Positions 36,813-57,894 of a stretch of 64,000 bases of DNA are shown piece after piece. The translations under genes were made by a program, and so were the position numbers. This stretch comes from Carposina sasakii (lineage: Eukaryota > Arthropoda > Insecta > Lepidoptera > Carposinidae). Position 1 is the first letter of the stretch. Each line of letters begins with the position of its first letter. The stretch is taken from NCBI GenBank assembly GCA_014607495.2, contig CP053154.1, positions 9,238,001 through 9,302,000 of the forward strand. The letters are read 5' to 3'. The notes under the pieces are model-generated. The model was not told where the DNA came from and ran no database searches. It saw only the letters and a program-made list of their open reading frames with translations.

Positions 36813-37679
36813 ATAAAACAGTTATGCCTTGGAAAGATCAAGAAAGCAGGCATACACCGGTGTGCCTTTACTAATGTAGTACTGGTACTAATGTAGCAAT
36901 GTATTCGTTTGATGCGCAAAGTACAAATGTACCTACCTACAAAACTAACATTATAACATTTTGACATGGTATCTATGAAAAAAATGTTTGTTAACCGATT
37001 TCAGATGGATTTATGTAAAAAAAATGATAATGTTAATGTAACTTTGGAACTCATCTGGTGCTTCCATAGAAAAAAATGATTGTGATGTTACAAAGAATAA
37101 AACAACAAAGTTGTCTTTTTACGCCCAGTATATATCATAATAAATATGAAAACATTTGTGTAAACTATAAATATAAGGAATATATTTTGATTATCTTGCA
37201 CACTATTATATCAATGAAATAAAAAGTTCGTTTCAAGTACTTAAATAGGTAAAATAATAAATAATAACTAAAATAATTTGTGCTCACTGAACCATCATAA
37301 TTATAATAAAAATTGATAGTGATTATTTAAGTCTCAGATTTTAAAGTGCATAGTTAACTTATTTTACATATTTTAATATGTATAGTGTAAATTTTATAAT
37401 AAGTATGTATATAAGATTTTTATAAAGTTGATGTAAGATTTTTGTAAAGCTTGATATTAGATTTTTGTATAGGTTGATCATAATAAAATGGTTCTGGAAT
37501 ATTCCTAACAAAGAGCATTTTTACTCTCTGGCAAATGAGATTAAAAATTCAATACTTGATGATTGATTTGAAAAGAAGATTGCGAATCAGAAATCTAAAA
37601 AAATCAAAAAGCTATACATTACACTGCGTCCATAGAAGATTGGCTGGTTTACTAAACATTGAATACAAGCTCATCACAA

Positions 37680-38921
37680 TTAATTATTATTATTAAGTTT
37701 TTCCCTTAGTCGAAAATATATTTTAAGGCAAGGCCTCAAAATAGTAAAAAGCATTACTGCAAGCACCAAAATTAAATTAGTATAACGTAAAATATCCCCA
37801 AACTTCCACCAATCAGAGAAACCTGCAAGAATTATTGTGACTATTCCCAACGAAAATGTAATAATTCCCACTGAGGCATGTAATATTTTCATATACATGG
37901 GAGCAAGATAATGTTTTAATTTCAAACTGTAGAGAGCACACAGGCCACCTAACATTGTAATAACCATAAAAATTACAGAAGCTAACCCAAACTTAGCATG
38001 AAGAGTGCTAAAATGGTGGAAACTATTGATGAACTTGTTGGTAACAATAACTATAAATCCAATCAATACTATAATGGCAGCAAACAGTTGAATTACCCAG
38101 TGCCTTGCACTTCTTAACCTTATTGGCATCCACTCTGTGGCAAAGTCTCCTGGAGTAATGGAATTGATTGCTGTCGTCATAAACATCATCCACTGAAATA
38201 ATAACTTTAATTAGAATGCTTATATTAATTTATGCCTACCATATTATTATAATTATACTAGGGTTCACTCTCTAAGTTTCAGGTCTCTAAGATCAGTGGT
38301 TTAGACTTTATAAATATAGAACAATAAGATGCAGATTATAAAATTATTAATAAAGAAAATGGAAAAAACGGGTCAATTACTCGGATGACGAATTTTACCA
38401 TCCTCTAACTTCGATAGTTAGCAAACGTGCCATATCTCTTAGTATAAATTGTGTATTGGCAACATTATTCTTCATCCCGATAGCTATACACTAGCCAAAT
38501 CTCGGCAAACAAAGCTGAATCCCTCAGCACAATGTTTAAAGATGAAACGATCAACATATCCTAACGGATTATATTAATGGAGAAGTGTTTTTAAGTTTTT
38601 AACTTATGAAGATTGGCGATAGTTAGCAAACGTGCCATATCTCTTAGTATAAATTGTGTGTTTGATACATTGTCATGCGCAAAAATATGAGATGATACTT
38701 ACTCCAAGAGTCATTAGTATGGGATGGAAGGAAAATAATGATACACCATTCTTAAAACAACAGAATGTGATAATTCCCAAAAACGACAGTGCACATACGT
38801 TGTTTGTTAAGTTGAAGAAATTGATTTTTGTTCCATTACTATTCTGAGAGATTAAACGAGATGATTCGGTGTTATCTGTAGGCTCCATGTCAGTATTTGT
38901 TTGACTTTCTAAGCTCTCCAT
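37680..38921 (-). CDS. Cytochrome b561 family transmembrane reductase (2 exons, 243 aa)
   Basis: Di-heme membrane protein that carries electrons across a membrane, usually from ascorbate; the CYB561D1/D2-type members act at internal or plasma membranes. Exons: 38921-38703 and 38192-37680, joined in phase 0, 732 bases. The 73-residue first exon is a polar N-terminus followed by TM1 and the start of TM2. Four conserved heme histidines can be seen: FHPILMTLG, SARHWVIQL, TLHAKFGL and KILHASVGI. Six hydrophobic segments fit the family. Start: the only in-frame ATG in exon 1, giving MESLESQTNT. No ascorbate-site or DOMON domain is present. Assignment to the CYB561D2-like branch is inferred from size and the histidine spacing. 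Confidence 0.9.
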
Positions 38922-38977
38922 AAATGATAAGTAATGCAATAATAAACCAATAAACTTTAAGCAAGCACAGATCACAG

Positions 38978-39304
38978 ACTACTCACGGGTGGTACTTTAT
39001 AAGACCGGAAGATAAGGGAAAAATAATAGTTGACAGCTTTTTACTCTATGTTGTCTATGGTGGATAGCAACCATAAACAATTTTGCCGGCCGGCCGGCCT
39101 AGGGTTACCATATCTCAGGATTAGTCCTGAGATTTCAGGATATTTCGACTTTTATCAGGATTGCGGCCGGATTTTGCAAATCTCGTGATATCTCAGGTTA
39201 TTTAAAGATCTCTTTAAGATGATAAAGATGATGATAAAATAAAGATGTCTAAAAAAGTTAAACCAAGTAACTATAATCTTCTTTCGGTAACAACTGAACA
39301 GTTA
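38978..39304. other. Upstream region of the cytochrome b561 gene
   Basis: Presumed promoter side of the b561 gene (minus strand). A CCGGCCGGCCGGCC palindrome lies near 39087-39100. No TATA box at a convincing distance. Confidence 0.35.
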
Positions 39305-39440
39305 CCGTGTTATTACAAAAGAATTTAAACATATTTTTAGCTAAACATGACCTAAATTTGGGAGATATGCCATACATTTTGCTGTCAAATGCCAGATTTA
39401 AATTGAGTCTTACTTTAGGCACTCTTTTGTAATAACACCG
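39305..39440. mobile_element. Small PIF/Harbinger-type MITE (136 bp)
   Basis: Ends read CCGTGTTATTACAAAAGA and, from the other strand, CGGTGTTATTACAAAAGAGT. Flanked by TTA on both sides (39302-39304, 39441-39443), a TWA target. A solo matching end, 'cttttgtaataacacgg', is at 63834-63851. Confidence 0.75.
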
Positions 39441-39488
39441 TTAAAGTCTATATACTTATTTATCCAAGTGAAATAAACTAAAAAATAC

Positions 39489-39818
39489 TTAATCTTTTGG
39501 TAACAACCCCGCCCCGGCCGCCGCGCCGCTTCGAGTGCGATGTGAAAGTTGCAACGCGTGAGCTAGCTCCACAGTGTATAAAACGATAATAGTACGTTTT
39601 TGAGAGAAAATTTTTAAGCGGTATAAAATCTCAAGACTTTTTTGATTGAATTCGTCGATCAATTTCGTTAACTTCCCAGCTTGTCCCTCCTCTATTTCAG
39701 TAATATCAGCTTTGATTTCATTTACAAAATGAAGAACAAATGCTGTATTCGTGGGTGTAGTAGTGTACGACAGGACGTTTTGCTCCACCGTTTGAGAATG
39801 AGAAGACTTCATCTCCAT
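39489..39818 (-). CDS. Hypothetical small protein (109 aa, single exon)
   Basis: I recognise no family. The frame runs from an ATG at 39818, the first after an in-frame stop, to a TAA at 39489. The central part (about residues 30-75: EIKADITEIEEGQAGKLTKL…) is charged and amphipathic, in keeping with a short coiled coil; the end is basic then Ala/Gly-rich. No signal peptide or membrane segment. A TATATAAG box on the same strand at 39854-39861, about 35 bases before the ATG, supports a real promoter but would leave a very short leader. It could also be part of a longer gene whose other exons I missed. Confidence 0.45.
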   Translation of the reverse strand: MEMKSSHSQTVEQNVLSYTTTPTNTAFVLHFVNEIKADITEIEEGQAGKLTKLIDEFNQKSLEILYRLKIFSQKRTIIVLYTVELAHALQLSHRTRSGAAAGAGLLPKD

Positions 39819-39853
39819 AATATGTGGTTAAAGTGTGTGAAAGATCCATAGAG

Positions 39854-39861
39854 CTTATATA
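39854..39861 (-). promoter_or_regulatory. Candidate TATA box for the 109-aa gene
   Basis: TATATAAG on the minus strand upstream of the ATG at 39818. The distance places transcription start only a few bases before the start codon. Confidence 0.3.
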
Positions 39862-39869
39862 GATCAGCT

Positions 39870-40655
39870 TAAGAATCACCATGTGTGCCACAATCACTTT
39901 GAAGGTAATTACAATAGGTATATTTTACATGCTTTTCTGTACACGGACTTGTTTAATGCAAAAGTTGTACATACAACGTAAATCTAAAGTGTATGAATAA
40001 ATAATTGCAATTTGATTAACTTGTCTGTGCTGGTATTGGGTTTTACATCAGCTGCATCTGCTTCCGTGCTTGCTGTAAAAGTCAACTAAAGTATTTAGGG
40101 ACAATTCCTCTGGTGATGAGCTAGCTACAGGTCAATGATCATTTACATCTGACCCTGCTATGCAAAACTTAGCTGTGATCACCCATTTTTGGAAAAAAGC
40201 TGAATATGTAATTTATTTAAAAATGTTTAAAGGTTATTTAGGATTATAGTGATGCAGTGTAGATGAAATGTGGAAGTTAAGTATTTTACAAAATAATAAA
40301 GTATTTAAATTTTTTTTACAGAGAATTTGGCTCCTGATGATTGCATAATTATACAATGAACATGTACACTGATCACAATTATTGCAAACTACCTGTCTGT
40401 AAAGAAGTTTCCGTCTTGAAAGAGTTATCAGGAAATGTGATATGCACACTAACTGCAATAGAATCTGTTCCGTCAACCTCAGCCGCAGGTGGGATTTTGG
40501 TATATTGGATATTTTATGACACAAAAATGTTTGTATTGGGGAATGTTTTTGTTTTATTTATTTGCTCTTACAATTAATTCTTACTAATAAATTTTTTGAA
40601 ATGGGGAAATCAGCAATGAATAAAGAAAATCTTAATAATTCAATAGTTAAATATT
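39870..40655. other. No gene seen
   Basis: AT-rich spacer with short frames only. The segment 40341-40577 is open on both strands but shows no domain. Confidence 0.4.
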
Positions 40656-40659
40656 GAAT

Positions 40660-40795
40660 TGTATCAGGCGTCACTATTCGGAAGTTCAAATCTCTATTCA
40701 GGGATCGCCCACCACCGGGCTCTATGCCCTCCGCTGACCCTCGGATCTGCCGACTCATGATCACGAACACAAGACACTACAGTCGCAACGAGAAG
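40660..40795 (-). repeat. Repeat 'GATCCGAGGGTCAGxGGAGGG', copy 2 (inverted)
   Basis: On the minus strand it reads 'cagatccgagggtcagcgga', 'gcccggtggtgggcga' and 'gaacttccgaatagtgacgc', the same order as copy 1 at 36660. Confidence 0.7.
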
Positions 40796-40859
40796 CCAGA
40801 TCCAAGCACCTAGCATGCAACCATAAATACATAGCTGCTAATCCAAAAACCAATTAAAA

Positions 40860-40905
40860 TTTTAATCGACAAATGTTTCGCCAACACCCGTGGCATCATC
40901 AGGAT
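40860..40905 (-). repeat. Fragment with CTGATGA…GAAAC core
   Basis: On the minus strand 'CTGATGATGCCACGGGTG' is followed by 'TTGGCGAAACATTTGTCG'. The GCCA/TGGC arms can pair, which recalls a hammerhead ribozyme core, as found in Penelope-like elements. No upstream strand able to form the remaining stem was seen, so function is not claimed. Confidence 0.3.
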
Positions 40906-41001
40906 TAGTTTTCCATGTTAGTTCCATCTACCGAGTTAGTTTACTAAAGTTTACCCAACTTTTAGGGTAATAATTATGTTTTTAAAACATAAATATAAAC
41001 A

Positions 41002-41055
41002 TGCAGCTCTTAAAACATTCTCTGCATATATGCAGAGAATGTTTTAAGAGCTGCA
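41002..41055. repeat. Perfect 54-bp palindrome
   Basis: Each 27-base arm is the exact complement of the other (arm: tgcagctcttaaaacattct ctgcata), with no loop; the centre lies between 41028 and 41029. No coding frame or known element end overlaps it. Confidence 0.95.
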
Positions 41056-41059
41056 CCGA

Positions 41060-41576
41060 AACAAAACGGCCTAAACTTTAAAAAAAAGTTACTGCATCCC
41101 AATGCTTGTGTCGTCAAGTTTAAAAAATTATAAAATTAGTGTATGTTACTGTGTGTTATCAGTTCACGATTGTCACAGTACAATTTTGTTTGCCTAACCC
41201 AGATAACGTAGGTAGTAACAAAGATGTAAGAAAACTTTTTAAATTATCTACTTATTTTTACTTCATCCCTGTATCATGAGACGTGTGTCACAAAATAAAA
41301 AATGTAAGTAAGTATGAACCATATGAAAATAAAATCTTAATGAAAATTTTCATTATTGTGTTTAATTTATTTACCTACATTCTCATTGCAATATCTATTG
41401 TCAATATTACATTCTGTCCAATATTTTTTTTTAAGGGTATATTAATCATAGTATGGAAACACCTCTGACAAAAATATTTCTATCTAAAAGGGGCACACTG
41501 GCACAACATCTGCTGTTAGTATAAATTATCTAAGAGCGCAGCTTTTTATAAGCTGTCAAAAAATCTATGTGATATA
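41060..41576. other. No gene seen
   Basis: AT-rich spacer. A 61-codon hydrophobic frame (41283-41468) is most likely chance in AT-rich DNA. Confidence 0.4.
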
Positions 41577-41957
41577 CAGGTGATTTTTAGTCGTCAACGT
41601 TCCCGAAAACTACGGCATCTCCTCATCATCACGATCATTTTTCTCCATGGAAGCATACCTGGGAAGTGTCTGGTTTCCAATATATTAGGGTCCAAAGTTG
41701 AGTTAATAGACTGCGTTTTTCTGCATAAATGTACATTGACGCGCGTAGCAAGATTTTTTCACGAGAAATAATTATTATCTGTCTATGAAAAAACTAGCAT
41801 AAACACTGGACACTATAAATTCCATCCGAACAAGTAATTCATTTTTTTTTTCAAAAAAATTTACATCGTTTCCCAGCATTTTTTTTGTCATAAACTTACT
41901 TTATTTAATGTATAGAGTACGTACCCTTCGTTAAGGGTGGCCACCAAAAAACACCTG
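41577..41957. mobile_element. MITE of the 'GGTCGTCAACGTTCCCG' family, copy 3 (381 bp)
   Basis: Ends CAGGTGATTTTTAG and, on the other strand, CAGGTGTTTTTTGG, flanked by TA. The body is collinear with copies 1 and 2 (20123, 20929). Confidence 0.85.
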
Positions 41958-42111
41958 TATATATAGTTTCTTTACTCTGAGATAAATCACATATCTCTGT
42001 CCTTGTCCATCTTAGCACTCCCCCTTCACCTACAACTTCGTGACCACACTTACAAATTTAAAAAAAGTTATCTACGGTTAGTTTACCCGGTTACCCCGGT
42101 TACCTGTTGAC

Positions 42112-42246
42112 TAACTTTACGAGTGTTCTTGAGGATTTCCCGACGTTTCCATTCAACATCATCCATCATAAATTCAGAAATCATTTACTAAAGACAATGG
42201 CTGTATGGGCTTAGTTCCCCTTGCCTTTCCTTCGGGATAAACTAAA
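42112..42246 (+). repeat. Half-arm of the foldback element
   Basis: Matches the inner part of the 28325 foldback's left arm, from 'gttcttgaggatttcccgac' to 'tttccttcgggataaactaa'. It carries the intact C4 run of 'gttccccttgcc'. The other arm is absent. Confidence 0.75.
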
Positions 42247-42249
42247 CCG

Positions 42250-43480
42250 GTTACGTAGAAAGAGAATGATATAGAAGACGTGTATTCGCACAGAATAGGA
42301 CAGAAATATGCTAAATGTAATGTATCGAAATGAGTAAGAATCATTTATTTTTTGTCTCGACACCATGCCGCTTTTCCGGTGCTTAGCCATCTCTCGTTGG
42401 CTAAACAAACTTGACAGCTAACATTGTAAATTTTACTTTCAGTTTTCTATTTTGGAAAAAAATATAAATAACAAGCAAAATTCCAATTCTAGGATAAACA
42501 AAATAGTGTAATTAACCCACTTTTCGTTATTAATTATTATGAACAAAAACATGGTGCGGTGTACTGTTTTAGGCTATAAAAGTGACTTAGAAACAAAACA
42601 ACCCAGCACATCATTTCAAACGTAAGTACTAGCTGTTTTTGCCATAATTTCCAGCCCAAATGTATTAAAGATTAATGCCGAAATGTATTGTTAATGTTAT
42701 TTCACGTGAAGTAATAAGTTTCAATCGATACTGAATCAAAAACATCAAATTGAAATATTTATAACCTTAAAATATTTTTTTTTTATTAAGTATTTATTGG
42801 CACTGGTACAAGTCCTTTCACCATAACAATATTTGAACAATCACCTAACTAAATATACAAAGAATAATATGTAAAAATATATAAGAATAAAAGGTTATAG
42901 TCTAATTAATACTAACACTTCACTACAGAACACTGTTCACTTTACTCAATTTCTTCTATTTTTCTTTAAATTTCAATTTCCGTTTTTCTGATAAATGTAT
43001 ATAGATTTTGGTAGTTTTCAGCGTTTTGTAACATTTTCTTCAGGTTTATCGGGTTTATCACAGTTTCGTTTCCTTCCTGTTCGTCATCATAGAGCTGTTC
43101 CTGTTTTTTCTGTTTCAGGGTTAAATATGTGTGTCGTTCCTCTTTAAAATTCGGACACTCTTCAATTAAATGCTTTGCATCGCAACCTTAAAATATATAT
43201 ATATATATTATTTTTTTTTATAAAGTTTGCTGACCTGGATCCTTAAAATATATATTGTTCAATGTTGCTAGGTTTCCGTCACAAATTTCCCTGCAAATTA
43301 TTGGAGCTATTATGGGTAATTTGAAAAATGTGAATTATAAAATAAAAATGCAATACGATGTTCTATAAACATGATAAAGCCCACTTGCAAGAAATAATTT
43401 TATTTCATTGGAACTTGGAACCAATACAAACGTTAACAGACCTACTTGTAGGAGCCGCAGAAATAACAGAAGACATACAT
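42250..43480. other. No gene seen
   Basis: AT-rich. The segment 42780-43190 ('ttattggcactggtacaagt…atgctttgcatcgcaacc') reads like a decayed LINE 3' part on the minus strand, but no motif is clear enough to name it. Confidence 0.35.
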
Positions 43481-43498
43481 ATATATATATATATATAC
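43478..43498 (+). repeat. (AT)n microsatellite
   Basis: About nine AT units, directly before a LINE fragment. Confidence 0.85.
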
Positions 43499-43499
43499 A

Positions 43500-43862
43500 T
43501 AAAAATCACGCCTCTTTCCCGGATGGGTAGGCAGAGATCACGGTTCTCCATTTGCTACGATCCTGACACACCTCTTTTGTTTCATCTAGTTTCATGATAT
43601 TCTTCATGCGCGCTCGTCGGTTTAGGGTACTCTTGACCTGACCTTTTTCTAGAATTTCACCAATTTGATCGGTGAAGGTCCGGCGAGGTTTTCCCCTTCC
43701 AACCCTTCCATCCACTCTTCCGTCGTACACTTTCTTTGTCAGTCTACTTACACTCATACTCTCCACATGCCCAAACCATCTCAACGTGCCCTTCTCAATC
43801 TTCGTCACCATGTCCTCATTTATACCACACTTCTTTCTGATCTACCTACATAAAAAACCATA
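43500..43862 (-). pseudogene. LINE reverse transcriptase C-terminal fragment
   Basis: The minus strand encodes 'MVTKIEKGTLRWFGHVESM', 'RLTKKVYDGRVDGRVGRGKP', then 'CQDRSKWRTVISAYPSGKEA', the typical ending of a lepidopteran non-LTR polyprotein (LRWFGHV motif and a terminal W-R segment). Upstream parts are missing. A smaller fragment of the same ending lies at 48628-48712. Confidence 0.8.
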
Positions 43863-43869
43863 GTAAAAT

Positions 43870-54823
<10,954 letters not shown>

Positions 54824-55520
54824 ACGCCCCCCACCACTCACTAGTAACTCACTTTAAATCGCACACAAATAACGAGTATACCTACATACTAATTTATAGC
54901 TTTGCTAACGTTCTCATTTCAAATTGGTTTTAAGCGATACGTCGTTCTGTACTTTTATACCGGATTTTCACGATTATGTGCGCAGCGCACATTACACTTG
55001 TATGTTCAGATTTTAATTATTTTTTTATACAAAATCAGGACTCATTTTTATGCGACCATTTTGAGATGTTTTAATTTTGGTAAACACTTCCTGAGTATTT
55101 ACATTTTAGTATAATAGAGTTAGAAACACTAGCAAATACAGTTTTTTTTACTCCTAGTTTATATCTGTTTTGTGCAGATTTAAAGTCTGTTATTATTTAG
55201 TCAACCTAACCGTGCTGCCACAATTTACATTAGATGTGACTCGGTTAAATTATAGTTAATATTTATGTTTATTCTGAAGGAAAAATTCCATGTTAATATT
55301 CGAATTATACAAAATATGATATCTATGATATTTTTGTTTAAAAATAATTTTACTATTTATAGTGCATTTCTTATTTGAAGGAACCTATTATATTAATATT
55401 TTATATTTAGTTTCATGAGTACTTTGGCATTTTTGTATTGAATGTTTAGTTTACATTTGGATAAAATTAGTAAACGATATATTTTGTACAGTTTGCATTG
55501 AAATACCTACTGTACATTGT

Positions 55521-55526
55521 AATAAA
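55521..55526 (+). terminator. Poly(A) signal of Hsc70Cb
   Basis: AATAAA about 700 bases past the stop codon at 54821-54823, in an AT-rich 3' UTR with no other convincing canonical signal before it. Confidence 0.65.
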
Positions 55527-55549
55527 CACCTGCATTTCTAATAATCACT

Positions 55550-56286
55550 ATCGCCTTACTCGAATGACGTCAGGGCGACTACTAATGTAAAAAGTAAATT
55601 AATGATAAAATAAAACATTAAATTAATATGTGATGTTATTCAATTATGCTATTTTGACATTTAACTCTTATGAAACTACACTATTAATGTATTTTAAGTT
55701 TCCAGTGCGTAGTGTAGTCTATTAAGATATAATCTTATTCATAGGTTCAGGCTCGAGGTTTTTTGAGATAAATGCCTTAAATTACATAAGTCATTTTTAT
55801 ATTATATATGGGTACATATTTGGTGCCCCTCCCGCCCTATTGCTTTGCATATTTTAAAAATAACCAGGCAATAGAATAAGGAAACTGTAAGTATTATTAC
55901 AAAGGCGCGATAAAAGCTAAACACGACAGCAAAAATGTATGGATTATTTGTCAAATTTAGATTATACAAATTTCCTATGTCCTATACATGGACAATATAT
56001 AACAGGAGCAGCGGCTAAGTATATTTTCATACAAAAATAGTGTGTTGCTGAGCGGGGGTGAAGTACGGGACGAGGGGAGCATTCTAACACTGTAGCCCTA
56101 CCCATTTATATAAAAACGCCACCTTATAGTGACTAGCGAAACTACTTGCTCATTATCAATATGGTTTAACATTATGTTTTTATAGTACCATTACTCATCA
56201 CTAGGTGGCAATAAACAAAATATTATGAAACAGTATTAAAATTACTAAAACACTAGCGCTTTTATTACGGGACTTCATTAATAGAT
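55550..56286. other. Spacer between Hsc70Cb and the DIRS element
   Basis: AT-rich, no gene seen. It contains the left insertion flank of the retrotransposon ('cattaatagat' before 56287). Confidence 0.5.
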
Positions 56287-56337
56287 ACCGTTTTTCCCCA
56301 GAGCAAAAAACGGATATTTAGGTTTCTGCCGTAGCTT
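56287..56337 (-). repeat. DIRS outer left terminus
   Basis: 'accgtttttccccagagcaa' through 'gtttctgccgtagctt'. Its complement recurs in the first half of the ICR with a few changed bases in the middle. Confidence 0.85.
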
Positions 56338-56359
56338 AAGAATAAGAAACATTCTTATT

Positions 56360-56474
56360 CTTTGTAAATCAGCTTTTATTCTTAATCATTCCCTTTCTGT
56401 TAGCGCCACCTGTGACCTTTTTGAGGAACTAACGGCCGGGACCCACGCGCGGGCTAGACGCCATCTTTTCAGTA
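56360..56474 (-). repeat. DIRS inverted terminal repeat (3' copy)
   Basis: Exact complement of 61867-61981 except that it has four T where the partner has three (56374-56377). Confidence 0.93.
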
Positions 56475-56511
56475 CTATAACCGTAAGCCGGCAAGGCATA
56501 AAGGTGTGGTT

Positions 56512-56609
56512 CAAGCTACGGCAGAAACCTAAATATCCGTTTTTTGCCCTTCGGGGGAAAAACGGTTCTATTTAGGTGTTCGTGCCTTCGCTTGAACCAC
56601 ATATGAGAC
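56512..56609 (-). repeat. DIRS internal complementary region
   Basis: Joins sequences complementary to the two outer ends head to tail ('…aaaaacggttctatttaggtg…'), the template thought to complete the ends during circle formation. Confidence 0.88.
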
Positions 56610-56879
56610 GTGTTTAGCTTCTGCCGGCGGTGTGGTACCGGACGTACTGTGATAATATGGGTTTGAAATTAATATAAAGTAAATAGTTGAGAAGTGTTTT
56701 AATACTCAAGGATTAAACAAATATGTATTCAACAAAATAAACGCACATATTCAACATAAATTATTCTTCTAAACAATACAAATAAAAGGAGTTTCATTCA
56801 TTCATTAACTGATGTAAAGGAGATCATAATAATACTGTACCTATTCATTATTATCAATCAGTCTGATATGCCAAATTTA

Positions 56880-57894
56880 CTATGTGATTGGCGAAAAACA
56901 ACTGCTAATGTTAACCTTAGATGACGTTGTTGCTTGTTTAGGTATTTCTTTGAAGTAATGCTTGAAGAAGGTGTTTTCCGACCTCCAATTGCCTCTCTTT
57001 AATACCTCATCAATGTTAAGATCTTTCCGTGTCCAATTATCAGTAGCAACGCAAGCTCTGATACTTCCCGCTGAAGTCGTAATGGCTGCCTCTCTAAAGA
57101 TGGTCTTTATCCAACCTGCTATAACAGAACGAGAGGCTTCTTTCACTGCTCCCCGGGTTGTTATAAATAAACTTGTTAGGTCCTTGTCATTGCGACGACT
57201 TTGTGCCAGAAGGAGGTATTGTTTAACCCATAAAACAATATTGAATTTTGGGTTGGTGTGGCTTTTAAACCTCCATCCTGATTGCCGATATGTAGAGCTG
57301 TCTGTTTTGGATCCAAATATTGGCCAAAATACGAGCTCATCGTCATTTTCCTGGAAAAACTCTGTGGATATTTTAATAATGTCAGGTCGTGTACTCTCCT
57401 ACCTGATGCTAATAAAAGTAGTATGCTAGTATGTCGAGAGACTGCGAAAAGATTATTGGTATCTATCTCGTACAATTCTAGAAAGTGTAACAGATGATCT
57501 AACTTCCATGGAAGTGTTTTCCTTACGGGTGGTTTCTTTGCAAGGATACCCTTAACAACATGGGCGACTATGGGATGTGAACTCAAAGTTAAGCTTTGTG
57601 TGGGTTGGCGAACGTAGTTACCACCGATTTGTGAAGTAGTATGGTTCTTGGTGCCAACTTTTCGACTTTGAAAAGATAGCACAAGAACCGCGCCAAGTCG
57701 CTTGGATTAGGGTTATCCGACTTTATATTCTGGTGTGTAGCCCACATACACCATCTTCGCCATGCTGGTCGATATGTTTTTAAAGTAGAATTTCGCCAAG
57801 ACGCTTTTAGTAGGTCTACTTCATCGTCATTCCAGTTGGAGATTTCGTTGGCCCAGCCCGTATTGTCCAAACCTGCAAACTGAGATTGTCTACT
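56880..57894 (-). CDS. DIRS tyrosine recombinase (frame broken twice)
   Basis: Phage-integrase-type recombinase that would insert the circular copy. The N-terminal core-binding part (LLKASWRNSTLKTYRPAWRR) lies in one frame down to the stop at 57589; the middle part with the first catalytic arginine block (LLASGRRVHDLTLL) lies in the next frame to 57176; the end with SIRACVAT, GNWRSENTFFKHY and the presumed nucleophile Tyr lies in a third, stopping at 56880. Two single missing bases, at 57591-57592 and 57200-57202, would account for the shifts. The start overlaps the end of the RT frame by about 80 bases, as in other DIRS elements. The box-II position reads S-x-R rather than H-x-x-R. Confidence 0.88.

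Larger units (their letters stand above)
36181..37128. mobile_element. TA-flanked MITE with nested insertions
   Basis: Left end CAGGGTGTAAAAAGACAAC, right end on the other strand CTGGGCGTAAAAAGACAAC, flanked by TA. The same ends and the 'cacaatcattttcttctatggaa' block occur in the uninterrupted element at 63426-63788. This copy is stretched to 948 bases by a LINE-tail repeat (36212-36316) and a second repeat (36660-36810). Confidence 0.75.

Noticed and set aside
36681..36896. 71-codon frame resembling a second frame at 40558-40770
   Set aside because: The similarity stems from a shared 150-base repeat in opposite orientation, with stops and indels outside the core; not a gene family.
56462..56640. 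ICR read as part of a gene promoter or a CpG island of Hsc70Cb
   Set aside because: Its two halves pair exactly with the outer DIRS ends, which explains it fully.
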